DNA from: Batkoa obscura
Taxonomy: Eukaryota; Entomophthoromycota; Entomophthoromycetes; Entomophthorales; Batkoaceae
Length of the DNA: 64,000 bases
Direction: 5' to 3'
Assembly (NCBI GenBank): GCA_030770535.1
Contig: JASVEC010000029.1
Span: forward strand, 372,001-436,000
In this document: positions 47,350-61,387 of the stretch, piece after piece
Numbering within the stretch: position 1 is the stretch's first letter
How the letters are laid out: each line of letters opens with the position of its first letter
Notes under the pieces: model-generated
Seen by the model: the letters and a program-made list of their open reading frames with translations, nothing else
Told to the model about the DNA's origin: nothing
Databases searched by the model: none
Position numbers and translations under genes: made by a program

Positions 47350-48235
47350 GTATTAAAAATGGGCTACCTCATTATCCAAAGTCATAAAATTTAGGTTGAT
47401 GTTATTAATACTATCATCTTCATAAATATCATAAACTGTTGTTGTATTATTAATAATACTAATATTATCTAACATAATAAAAAATTCAAAATATGGATCA
47501 TAGATAGTACTATTTAGCAAAAAATGCGTCAAATGATTCAAAAATACCAAATTCAATCGAATAAATACATTCTTAATTTCTGTTCTAATTATTTCATTGC
47601 TGTGGATTCGATTCTTGTACAACATTTTATAAGCTTGATTTTCATTCAACTTGCCCCTAACAATCCTCCTAACCAGCTTTTTCAAACAAAAACCATTTCA
47701 ACCCAGTATCAAAGATACTTAATAGGTATCATGTTAGTGTGTTATTACGATCTAAGTCTTTAGTTAGTAATAGCTACCTTTTTCCATATTCCTCCATAAC
47801 TTTATTTAAATTCAACTTGAACAATTAAGTAAATATCGAATACTCATTCCCTTTCAACTCTATATAAGATTTAGTTCCTTTCTACTTTTCCCATAATTTT
47901 AATATCTAGTTTAGTAACTCGCCTCTTCTGGTTTTATGGTTGGGAAGCTTCTGTTGATCGAAAAATACTCTTCGAAAGTTTCGTTATTTTCCTGTAGTTT
48001 GATGTCATCTTGACTATTGAATTTTTGAATTTATATCTTTTCTATTAATCGCTGTCCTTTTTTCGGTTTAAATATTTCTCCTGAATACCCCAAGATAATT
48101 AATAATTCATAATACATAGTTTAAATTTATTGTTCGCTAATCAAAAATAAAAGTTAAAACTGAACTTGGAGATTTTAAAGTGACGTTTGGATTTAAAAAA
48201 AAAATTTAAAAATTGCAATCCAAATTCAAAATGAA
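47350..48235 (-). pseudogene. Partial GCP4 pseudogene (inverted segmental duplicate)
   Basis: From ATG at 48117 (MYYELLIILGYSGEIF) leftward the reading matches the intact GCP4 gene: EEYFSINRSFPTIKPEE, then NENQAYKMLYKNRIHSNEI, LVFLNHLTHFLLNSTIYDPY and FEFFIMLDN. It stops after about the first 270 codons of GCP4. At least three stops and several frame changes interrupt it. About 110 bases upstream (48118-48235) also resemble the GCP4 promoter region, so the copy is genomic DNA, not a processed cDNA. Inverted relative to the parent and about 10 kb from it. Confidence 0.85.
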
Positions 48236-48453
48236 CTAAAGTTAAATATTTGATTAGTAAATTATTTTTATAATCAAAACCCTAAAATCAATTGGCATGA
48301 TATAAGGTAAGATAAAACAAAAGTGACTTGTAAATACAATGGTTATAGTACGTTGAGATTCCATAAACAAAGTTAATGACCTAAAGAAAATATACATTGA
48401 ACAAAAAATGATAGACTCAAAATAAACCATTAATTAATTTTAAATCTTTGATT

Positions 48454-48558
48454 ATATGGGGATATATTTTTGTTTAAGAATTTTACTAACAATCTTTCCA
48501 CTCAAATAGCGCTTAAAAGATGGAAAAAGTGATGAAGCCAAAAAAAACATCCCCATAT
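48454..48558 (-). mobile_element. MITE, ~105 bp family, copy G
   Basis: ATATGGGGATATATTTTTG to AAAAACATCCCCATAT, core CACTCAAATAGCGCTTAAAA. It lies 3' of the mitochondrial Hsp70 gene and upstream of the GCP4 pseudogene. Confidence 0.85.
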
Positions 48559-48978
48559 GAATATTTTTTAGTTGATCTCTCTTTTCATGAAATATACCTA
48601 GAACACTAGCAAATAGAATATTATTTTTTTTATTTCAAAATTTCATGCCATAAAGCCATCTTTTTCTGTTATGTATATAAATAAAGGTGGTTTTGTCCGT
48701 CGCCATCTAACAATAAACAAAATAACACTAATGCTATACTAGTCTTCTGTTGTTCTAAAATATTTAATGATTGATAAAACTATTTGTACATTAAAACCTT
48801 AATGAATTATAATTCCAATTTCAAAAAAAGTAATGAATACTTACATAAAATTTTTAAATGTTTATTAATATATTTTTAAAAATTATAAGTAATAATTTTA
48901 ATTTAATGATGCACATCTATCTCTCTATTAAGAGGCTCAAGATGCCTTTTTATAATATATTAGATTCGTTAGGTTAGT
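48559..48978. other. 3' flank of the mitochondrial Hsp70 gene
   Basis: AT-rich. I see no gene or repeat. Confidence 0.5.
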
Positions 48979-51094
<2,116 letters not shown>

Positions 51095-52454
51095 GATATA
51101 AATTTATCTCAAGAAAAAGAGAGAGTAGTCTAAATTCTAATTTTTGATTAAACTATGACTACTTTTTGGATTGTTTTATTTTATAATTTCCTATTTTTCG
51201 ATTAGATCATAAATTCTTTGAAAAATTGCTAAGAATTGAGTTTTGGGGAAATTTAAATTCTTGAAGTAGCAAATTAATTCACTTTTTTTCTGGAATCGCT
51301 CGATAATAATTTGCTTACAATAGCTTGGGCTAAATGGCTTTAACTTTGGATAGATTTTGCTTTAAAATAAAACCAATAAGAGTAAGAAATTTATTCTAAT
51401 TAATGAGAGGGATTCGCTAATGAGCGTCGTTTTCTCGGATTTCAAAATATCCTTAAGTAGTCACTTCTAGAATTTTCTAATAGAATCTGATATGATTAAG
51501 TTTTGATTAATTGATTATTACAAGTTATACCACTATTTATTGATAATATTAGTATAGAAAAAGGACACATAGAATGAATACCTTACAAAAGTATATATAA
51601 ATAACAATGATAAGGATATAGAAAATCTAGATCAAAAATGTATTAAAATTATACGTTTAGCTATTTAGTGTAAGGTTTTTTTAAATGTTTTTACTACATG
51701 GTATTTTATTGGGAAACCATTGGCTGAGAAAGGAAGCCGTGGTGCGCAGCCTTATTTTATTTTTGAAAGGAAAATATTTACAAAAGCTAAAATCAACTTA
51801 TTTGAAAGTAAAATTTAAGGGAGTCAACCTCCGATTAGGTTTATCCCTATAGGCTAAGTAAGCCAACTATACTTGACTTACTATCAGATCTGACAATCCT
51901 AAAACTCGAAGAAATTGGTATGTCCCAATAAATATATGGATGTGTATGAAATTATTATGTTTGTATTTATCTTTTAGTCCATTATTCTTTTTTTACTTTA
52001 TATTTAATTGAAACAGAGTATGGTAATTAGACTCTTTTTTAAATAACTATCCAGTATATTTCAGGCCAAAAATCCTGCCCAAAAATTACACTTATTTAAG
52101 CAAAGACAACGAAATTATCTTAATTATGTATTTTAACTTCAATAGTTGATAAACAAATGAAGTATTGTTATATCATAGCTATTGCTTACCTGAGGGGTTA
52201 TTATTATATATGTCTAAGAAGTAAATTCATTGTTAGTTTTAAGGGATAGAAAAGCTTAAATTAATTTGATTAAAAAGTTGCCATATTCCTTTATTAGCTA
52301 ATAATTTGGTAGAAAAAAGTCAAAAATCAAAAATCAATTCAAGAATTTCAAAAATGATCATTTCTAATGATTTGAGTTTATTTAATCAATATTGAATATT
52401 TTAAGACATCCATTTGTACATTTTTATAGGAAAAATACATAGTTTATACGGGAA
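51095..52454. other. Intergenic stretch, 1.36 kb, with a GC-richer island
   Basis: Divergent upstream region of SSC1 and the polo-like kinase gene. Positions about 51700-51920 stand out as less AT-rich (for example AAGCCGTGGTGCGCAGCC) without a coding frame. An RNA gene is possible but I cannot fold it into a known family. Confidence 0.4.
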
Positions 52455-54746
52455 ATGCTAAAAATTAAAAAAGAGCACTGGCCTAGGGTGCCTAAAATCC
52501 TCAAAGATGAAGTTCAAGGTCAAATATATAAAAGAGAAGAAAAGATAGGAGAGGTAATTAACATGTTATTAAAACTCAATCCTTTTAAAATGTTAAAAAG
52601 GGAGGATTCAGTAAATGTTACCGAGTAACCAATGTTCAGAATAAGAGACAGTTTTGCTGCAAAGTCACCCTCAAGCAAAACCTTGATACAGGGCCAAGGA
52701 AAGCACAGGTAAACAAGCTTTTAGGAATAAATTTAATATTGATTAATGTTTCTAGCTGAGACAAGAAATAAAAGCTATGGCTCGTTTAAATCACCCAAAT
52801 ATTGCCAAATATGAAGGCTGTTTTCATGATTCTACTTTTATTTACATTCTAATTGAACTGTGCGAGAATGGAGATCTAAATCAATTGATTAAAAGAAGGA
52901 ACGGACTTACAGATTGTGAAGTAAGATATTTTGCTTTGCAGATAAGGATTGCATTAGAGTATATGCATACATGTAACATTATACACCGGGATCTTAAACC
53001 AGGTAATATATTGATTACAAAAGATATGAAAGTCAAAATTTCGGATTTTGGTTTAGCAGCAATTTGTAGTGATAGAAAAGAACTTAGGAAAACATTTTGT
53101 GGTACACCAAATTATGCTGCGCCAGAGATGTTTACTACAACTTCCCACCATAACAATAGTGTGGACTTTTGGTCCTTTGGTGTTTTACTTTATACCATGA
53201 GATATAAAACGCCGCCATTTAATGCAAAAACTGATGTAGGTATAGTTAGAAATCTTATCCGCGTTAAACTAAAATTTCCTGGCGAGCCTAGCGAGAGTCT
53301 TCAACTTAAAAATCTAATAGTTCAACTATTGACACCTCAACCACTCAATAGGCCAGCTATAGATGATATCAAAGATCATGAGTTTTTTAAAGGATATACT
53401 CCCATGTATCTCCCACTTACAGTATTAGAGCGCAAACTTTCATTAAAACAAATTGCCGAGTGGGATAATTATATGAAAGGAACGGTACTTAAACGCTCCA
53501 ATGGTAAAGAAATTGATGAATCGGATTTTGAAAAAGGAGGCCACGCGCTAAGTCATGTAGATAATAACGAAAGGATAAATCAAGATACAAACGATTCGCT
53601 TATTAATTTAATCAGAACAGAAAATAATTTATTAAAAAGGAAATATTCGTCATCTGGATCAACAGAATCGGAAAAGTATGGAGAAACCAATAAAAAAAAC
53701 TTATCCATGAGTAAAGATGACAGACCAATGCCTAAAACTACAACCATGGAAAATAAAGAAAAAAGCTTTACCAGAAATGTTAATGAAAATAATGAAACAA
53801 TACTACAAAGAGATCTCTTATTGAAGGACGAGGAGATAATTAAAAAGATCAAAAGTGGAATATCAAGGATTACGGATGTATTTAAAACAGTTTTTGATTA
53901 TGAGAACAAGGCACCTTATGGCAATAAAATTGATTTAGAAAAGTCACATGCTGGAGATAAACTTTACTTAGAGCTTATGGATTTAAAAGAAGAAGAATTT
54001 AAGATACCAAACCATATAACTCATTATTATAGCTATGGAAATCGGTTCGGTTTTGCACATAACTTTGTAAATAACGTAAAAGCGGTACAATACCCAGATC
54101 ATTCTACTTTGAACACTGCCAATTTTGAAGGGGTAACTCGAACTCAATATTGTTACATATCAGATGGATTGGCCATCAATGAGAAAGACAAAAGGCTGAT
54201 TGAGACTGAAATGCAAACTACTTTAAAGAAAAAAAGCGAAATATTAAAAAATTATATTGAAAAGTTTTCGGATGTAATTAAAGAAATTCCTGATGTAATT
54301 TATACTCAAAAATGCGACTATGATTACAAAATTAATGAATTGAAAGAGAATTTACATGTGATTAAATCGTTCAAAACTTCACAGTATGTCGTGTTTGTGT
54401 TTTATAATGAAGATGTTCAGGTAATTTATACTTCTTAGAAACTAAAAACATGTTAAACTTTATATAGGTAATGTTGACAAATAAAAGTACATTTTATTTT
54501 TCCCAAAATAGTCAACAAGTGACTTTAATATTAAATAATAATATTGGCTATATTTACTCTACCGTTCAGTTAGTTAGACAATTGGTTGAATACAAATCAC
54601 ATGTTGACAATAAGCAAATAGAATTCAAAGAAAAGCTACACTATCCAATTTCTAGAACAAAGCTGTTAAAGGATTTTTGGTATTCTATACAACTACTGGG
54701 ACACTTAAATGTTAAAGTTAATCAAGACGAAAACTTGAAAGCATGA
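52455..54746 (+). CDS. Polo-like kinase (PLK1/Cdc5 type)
   Basis: Exons 52455-52553, 52601-52708, 52756-54420 and 54468-54746 join in frame to 716 residues. The kinase domain starts at KIGEGGFSKCYRV, with FCCKVTLKQ holding the ATP-site Lys, LNHPNIAKYEGCFHD, YIHRDLKPGNIL-type loop (IIHRDLKPGNIL), SDFGLAA, and the activation segment KTFCGTPNYAAPEM. The long, low-complexity linker (about residues 290-430) has many Ser/Lys. Two polo-box-like regions follow: HYYSYGNRFGFAHNFVNNVK with DHSTLNTANF, and QYVVFVFYNEDVQ joined to MLTNKSTFYFSQN. This layout is that of PLK1/Cdc5 kinases for mitotic entry, spindle and cytokinesis. The polo boxes are diverged, so PLK4 is less likely but not excluded. Confidence 0.88.
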
Positions 54747-55395
54747 AGTGACTGCTATAGTATGTTATCTTGTGAAATACACTTTTATACCGTATTTTTT
54801 GATACTGACTTTTTGGTTACAGACGCTTGTTTTAAGATTTTAGAGATATAAATCGATTAGCACAAAGACTGTTTTTAAAAATAAAAAACAGCTTATTTAT
54901 TTTTTATACATATTTCATTTATATAAAAATTGATGTGTCGATTTCGATTTACTCAAATATATTCAAATGTTATAATATATATTTAATGATTGTTAAGTTT
55001 ACTAGGTAACAAATAGCAGTTCTCATATAGATATATCAAGGGCTAAAGTAATGGAAGTTTTGATTTAATGTGACAGATTAACAACCAACTTAATAAAATA
55101 AATAACTAACACAGTAATGTTCCAATCCAAAGTAGAGTATTTGAATAATTAAAGAATTTATAAGCTCTGTTACAGACTTAATGACTTATGACTAAACAAT
55201 TCATTGGTAATCAATCTGGTTTCAAATAGAATTTTAAAGTTTCGCTAATCAATTAATATAAGGCTGGTATTAAAATAAGACATCAGCTTTGATTAATCAA
55301 AAGCCATTAAAGATCACTATCATTAAAATCTTAAACCGTTGAAGTCTGAATTATTTAAAATACTAAAAACTTTGATTTGATATACTAAGGTGTAT
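54747..55395. other. AT-rich stretch after the kinase gene
   Basis: No gene or repeat recognised. Confidence 0.5.
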
Positions 55396-55500
55396 ATATG
55401 GGGATGTATTTTTTGTTTAAAAATTTTACTAACAATCTTTCTGCTGAAATAGCGCTCAAAAGATGGAAAAAGTGATAAAGCCAAAAAAACACCCCCATAT
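55396..55500 (-). mobile_element. MITE, ~105 bp family, copy H
   Basis: ATATGGGGATGTATTTTTTG to AAAACACCCCCATAT. The core reads TGCTGAAATAGCGCTCAAAA. Both termini intact. Confidence 0.85.
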
Positions 55501-55725
55501 CCTATCACAATTTGAGCATTTAGTATTTGAAAAAATTAAGGTAAAATACTACAAGCTTATTTTTGAAAATTAAAAATCAAAAAACGGCAATGATCATTTA
55601 ACTAATATTAATATATTACAAAAGTTATTTATAATGGTAGTGCCATGCCGAAGTCAATAAATACTGACAACATACCAACTTAAGTTTACCTTAAATGGTA
55701 TGCTTTAGATTAGTTGTTGCTCTTA

Positions 55726-56015
55726 GAGCATCCCTAATCGTAGAGCAAAAAAATTCTGAAATTGCGCTTTTTGACATTGTTATTTCAAAATTACTAATTT
55801 TTATTTTAAAACATCCCCAGCAGTAAATAATTTGAAATGGGATTTCTGTTAAAAATTTTGCTAAAAAGTATAAGACTTGAGAAGTGTTTAAAATTTTTTT
55901 CAAAAAAATGTGATTTCAGCAACTCAGGATAAGCTAATCATTAGGGCTAAAAATCTTCAAGTTTTGTGCCATTTTAGCTTTTTACCGCTTACTAGTTTTA
56001 TGATTAGGGATGCTT
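55726..56015. mobile_element. MITE, 290 bp, TTA target duplication (PIF/Harbinger-like)
   Basis: Left end GAGCATCCCTAATC and right end GATTAGGGATGCTT are inverted repeats with one terminal mismatch. They are flanked by TTA at 55723-55725 and 56016-56018. No coding frame. It shares no sequence with the 20754-20978 MITE but has the same kind of 3 bp target. Confidence 0.75.
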
Positions 56016-57073
56016 TTACTATTTAGCTTCTGTTTTTGTCATGTTTTTCAAGACAGTATAATGAATAGCAAAACCATAAAACAATACCAAAGGCATCGGT
56101 TGATAAACTATGAAACATTTGTTTTGGTTAACGATTGATCGCTGTGGTAGTCAAAGAAAATGTCCAGTCATGATTATTATGAAAACTATTTTAGGATGAT
56201 TAAAATTATTGATATAAATGGACATAAAATATTGAAGATGAAGCAATATCGCTATTTAGTTTTGTGAAGTTATTTTATGCTTAGTTTGCTAAAAAAATGT
56301 CTCAATTACAAATAATCCATAGCTTTATAAAATTCATGACATTTTGATCTTTGCTTTATCCCTTACCATAAACTTTTTATCTTCTTTTATTAGTTGAAAA
56401 TTAATCCGTTGAATTTCTTACTTCATCTGATTGGTTTAGATTTCTCCGTACTTTTTTAGTAGTTTAAACACTCCTATTATTTAGGCAGAAATATTAACTT
56501 TAATTTTACTCTTTTTTTACTGAACCCGCTCTTGGTTCTATGAATACTATTGCTTATAAATACAGAGTCGATTACTTTATAGAGGATACAGAGTATTAAA
56601 TAGCTGTCTATCTTCCTTACTTGAATTAGATTTAAAAGTGGTTGAGAAAGTCCTTTACTTTTTCCCGAATTTAATAAATTTACTAGTCATGGTTATATAT
56701 AAAAAGTTATTAATCACCTTATCAACGTTATAAAATCAATGATACTGCAAATGAACTTGAAAAATATAACCAATTTTAATTTCAATAGACGATTGTAAAC
56801 TTTTATACTATAAAAATTAATAGGAAAAATCAAACTAAAATACTATTACTGACAAACGTATAAAATTTTATTTTTTTACATTTTTAACTACTCACCAAGG
56901 GCCAAATAAACCAAGGTTTTAAGCAACTCTTAACTACGGCAGTTGCAAATTATTATTTTGCTGATTGAATTTTGATCAATACATTAGTTTTTACTATTTG
57001 ATACTGAACAGATTATCAAAGATGGGCAATATTCCAACTAGTACTTTATTGGTTTTGATAATCATCCAAAAAA
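56016..57073. other. AT-rich stretch, about 1 kb
   Basis: 3' flank of the large repeat-protein gene. No gene, RNA gene or inverted-repeat element seen. Confidence 0.5.
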
Positions 57074-60000
57074 TCAAAAGTTTTTAGCATAAATTATGTT
57101 CTCGAATCCAACATATGGCAACCCAAGAGAATGAATAAACTTCATTAGTTTTATTATTGGTCTATAATAAGGGCAGTTTGTTACAAAATTATATAAGTAT
57201 TCATTGATCTCATAAAAAAAATCAAATATATAATAAAATAGAGTATACTCAAAGTCGCTCATATTGTTGCTAAACGCGTACAATAAACACTTTTTGAAAA
57301 GTAAGCTAGTATATGATATGATAATTGGCAAAAATACAATAATTGATATAATAGATGATACTATCACCGGCGATGCAGCAAAATTAATGATTCTACTGTA
57401 ACTAAAGCTTTGCTTTAAAATTTCATTTTGCTTAATAGCTTGAATTGAGTCTTGTTTATCAGCTTGAATTTTATTTGGCTTATCGAATTGAGTTTTATCA
57501 TTCCGACCAGTTTGAATTTTATTTTGACTAATAGCTTGAGCTCCATTTTTCTTATTAATCTGAATACCATTTAACTGATTAAGATAAATTCTATTTCGTT
57601 CGTTAATTTGAATTACGTCTTGATTAATTATTTGAACTTCACTTTGTATAATGGTTTGGATTTCATTTAAGTTAATAACTTGATCAATATTTTGCCCAGT
57701 TTCTTCATTAATTTGAATCCCATTTTGACTGATACCATAAACTTTATTGTGCTCATCGGCTATAACTTCACTTTGAGCCATGATTTGAACTTTATCTTGC
57801 TCACTAGTTCGAATTTCATCTTGCGTATTATCTTGGATTTCACTTGTACCATTACCTTGAACCGCACCTTGATCATCCTGAATTACGCCTTCCTCGTTAA
57901 CTCGGATGTCATTTGGGCTGGTAGCTTGAATTTCATGTCGCTCATCGATTTGGGCGTCGTCTTGCTTATATATTTGAGGCTCATCCTGCTCATCATTTTG
58001 AGTCTCATTTTGAGTCTCATTTTGATTATGAAGTTGAAGAGCGCTTTGGGGAATGGCATGGGCCATATTTTGGCCATAGACGTTGATATTATTTTGACTA
58101 CTATTATAGGCCCCGTTTTGCTCACTGTCTTGGATTTCACTTTGCTCGTTGGCTTGTAATTTATTTCGCTTGCCATCCTGATCTTCATTTCGCACACTAC
58201 CTTGAATATCATTTTGAGTAATAGCTTGGACTTCATCACGTACGTAAACTTGAATATCTCTTTCCCTACTACTTTGAATTCCATTTTGATTAGTAGTTTG
58301 AATTTCATCCACATCAATAGCTTGGATTTCATCATGTACATAATCTTGCGTGTCCCTTACTCTATCATCTTGAATTTTATCTATATCAACAGTTTGGATG
58401 GCATTTCCCTTGTTAACGTGATTACTATTCTCAATAATAGCTTGGCTTTCAACATGGGCAACACTTTGTATATCACTTTCAGTTTCGTTTTGTTTTTTAG
58501 CATGAGCTACATCAATATCGACATTCGAGATATCCCTTTCGCTATCAGTTTGAATTTTATTTTGACTATTATTTCCTATTTCACTTTGTGTGTTAGCATG
58601 AACTTCATCCTGTTCATATTCCTGAATAATATCTTGATAACTAGTTTGAGTTTTATCCTGTAGACCTTTTTGAGCTTCATTTTGAACATCAATATGCATT
58701 TGATTTTGATCGTAAACTTGAACGTCACCTGGGCTAATAGTTTGAATATTCTCTTGTTTATTAGGTTGGGCGACCTCTCGTTCATCAATGAAAAGATCAT
58801 CTTCATCATACTGAATTTCATTTTGAGCATCGATTTGATTATCACCTTGAATAATAGCTTGAATGTCATCTCCCTCATATCCTTGGACATCAACTTGTTC
58901 ATTAACCTGAAGTTCATCCTGCTCATATTTCTGAATTTCGCCCTTGTCATTTTTTTTGATAGCTTGAATTTCATTTTCTACATTGCCTTGAATATGCTCT
59001 AAATTAGTAGCGCGAATACCACCCTGTTCATAAATGTAAGTTACATCCTGTTGATCAATTTGAATCTCATCTTGAATAATAGCTTGATTTTCGTATTTCT
59101 CATTGACTTGAATGTCATGTAAATCAATATTTTGGATTATATCCTGTTTGAACATTTGAACATCGTCTTGAATAATAAACTCACTTCCATTTGTATTGTT
59201 GACTTGAGTGATAACTAGATCCATAGCTGGAATTGTATCCTTTTTGTCAATCTGAATCTCGCCTTGAATAATACATTGGGTCTCATTTTGTTCACTACCT
59301 TGGATCTTACTTTGTTCATTATCATATGTTTCATCTTTTTCGCTATCATGAACTTTATACTGTTTATCTTCAAGATCATCATTTACATTTAAAAAACTAT
59401 TGGTATTGAACGATTCTGATGTCATTAGCGAAAATGAGGTAAGTATCTCTGATGATGAACATTCAAAATTGTATAATTGCCTCTTTTTTCCTTTAAACGA
59501 TATAGATTCATTTTCCATTCCATCTTCAATTGAGCTATTATCGCTATCAGACAATTTAATACTATTGGAGCTCTCATTACCACTGAACAAATCATTGTTA
59601 GTTGTGTTAGTGCTATTATCAAATAGACTATTGTTATTTAAACGATCATCATTTCCAAACAACTCACAGCTATTTTCTTCAATATCACTGTCTGTGCAAG
59701 CATTAATTATATTTACATCTTCAGCACTTTCGAGAATATTGGTTTCATCGACTGATGAGCTTTCAAATTCTGTGCTTGGTTTTATTGTATCAGTATTAGA
59801 TTCACTATATAAAAAAGAAACCGACTCAATAGTTGGAGTAAGATCTCCATCATTTTTAAATATATTTATGTGACCATTATTAATTTCTGGTAGAAGAAGT
59901 AATGAGTCTTGTGTTGGAGTAGCATCTGGATCTATAAAAAAATTAGCTTCACTATTTTCAACCATATCATTACGACTATCGTTAAGTGCGGGTGTAAAAT

Positions 60001-61387
60001 CTGATAAAGTTTGACTTGAAGCAACGTTGAAGTCAACGAGGATTTTAGTTTCAATATTTTCAGCCACGTCTTTAATATGTGTTAAGAATTCTTGAATTTC
60101 CTCTTCAGATGTACCTATTTCATTACTTTCTTCATAATTTACTCTATTTGAACCATTATCCCATTGATCCGAAACATTACAATTATTAGATGCTTCAATA
60201 TGTTCTCTTTGTTTTTCTTCTTGGTTCTCTTCATACTCTTCCCTATCGCTATTCATAAAGAAACCCATGGTATTACCAATTTCGTCTTTTTCATTTGAAT
60301 AAACCGTAGGTTCAAGAATTAAGTCGTCAAAATCATTTTCTATATACTGCCGAGAATTGCTTTCAATATTATTTTCTAGTTCTGTCTTAGCTGTAGCTTT
60401 TTCCATGACTTGTTCCATTATTTCTCTAAAGCTTTCATCTAATTCTTGGTTCATTTTATAACGATCAGCATCTATTCCTTGATATAATTTGGAATCCTTA
60501 TCGTTATACTCTACATTTCCTTCACCATCGACTGATTTAATTTTAATTTCCGATATCAAATGGCTCCTTGTCGGAATCGGTGATGAGAATAGTGAGTTAT
60601 TATTCGAAAATGAACGGACAGTAAATTCAGCAGAAAATGGAAGAGCTTCCCCGTTTTCAAGCGCGTCGTTTAATTTATTGTATTTAGATTGCATGATTTG
60701 AATATGCTCATTTTTTAAATCATACTCTTTCATAAGCTTTAGCTTATTATTATGTTCAATAGTTCCTTCTAAGATTTCTCTTTCCATTATTGGAATAGCC
60801 TTAGATAGCTCATTCCTTATTTCAGTAAACTCAAAACACAAATTTAATAAAAATAAATAAGTTAATAATAAAACTCACATGTTTAATACTATGTCTTTGT
60901 TCATCAAAATACTCAACTAAATCAATAGTCATTTCATTCTTCGTTTTAATATCTTCCTTTAATTTGCTATTTTCATCTAAATAAATATTTTAATTCAATT
61001 ATTACTTAAATATAGTTTTTTTTTACCAATAAAGATAGCCGTTTCTTCTCTTAAATGTACCAATTCCTTTTCATTTATTCTTAGTATCTCATCTATCTCT
61101 TTGTTCTGCTTTCTTAACATCTGTAAATCCGATTCTTGTTTTTGGACTTTTGGTTGTAATATTCCGATTTTGTTCTTTCCTATTTCATTCCAACTACTGT
61201 ACTCTTCAGAACTTTTAGGCTTCGCTTTCAAGAAAAGCTTTAAATTTTCTCTTTCAAAATTCTAAAAATTAGATTTGTAAATATTAAGGTAAATATAAAA
61301 TACCACACTATCTGTTTTTTCACTAATGCTCTCCAACTCATTTACATTTCGCTTATTATTTGAACCAGTCGATGATTGTTGATTCAT
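57074..61387 (-). CDS. Unrecognised 1390-residue protein: coiled coil, ~75 octapeptide repeats, C-terminal membrane region
   Basis: Exons 61387-61304, 61261-61027, 60976-60879 and 60829-57074 join in frame. Residues about 1-200 are coiled-coil-like (LQMLRKQNKEIDEILRINEK; EYDLKNEHIQIMQSKYNKLN). An acidic, Ser/Asn-rich region (about 200-620) follows. Residues about 625-1275 are a tandem array of octapeptides with consensus [ED]-I-Q-x-x-x-Q-[ND], for example EIQKYEQD, ELQVNEQV, DVQGYEGD, DIQAIIQG. I count about 75 units, with occasional 4- or 3-residue slips. The last 110 residues hold a hydrophobic stretch (PVIVSSIISIIVFLPIIISY) and a further aromatic, hydrophobic tail. That suggests membrane anchoring with the bulk on the cytosolic or nuclear side. 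I recognise no family. The donor of exon 3 is GTGAGT. Confidence 0.8.
57420..59365 (-). repeat. 24-base tandem repeat array coding octapeptides
   Basis: Nearly 2 kb of diverged 24-base units, on the plus strand seen as recurring TTGAATTTCATTTTG-like words. Units keep the frame, with length changes only in multiples of three, which implies selection on the protein. Confidence 0.85.

Noticed and set aside
53580-53852. Minus-strand frame inside the polo-like kinase linker
   Set aside because: Shadow of the kinase coding exon, no independent support.
57680-59002. Plus-strand and other-frame open frames rich in Leu/Ile or Met/Lys
   Set aside because: The 24-base repeat keeps several frames open. 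The minus frame of the octapeptide protein has spliced exons and a membrane end; the others have no features of their own.
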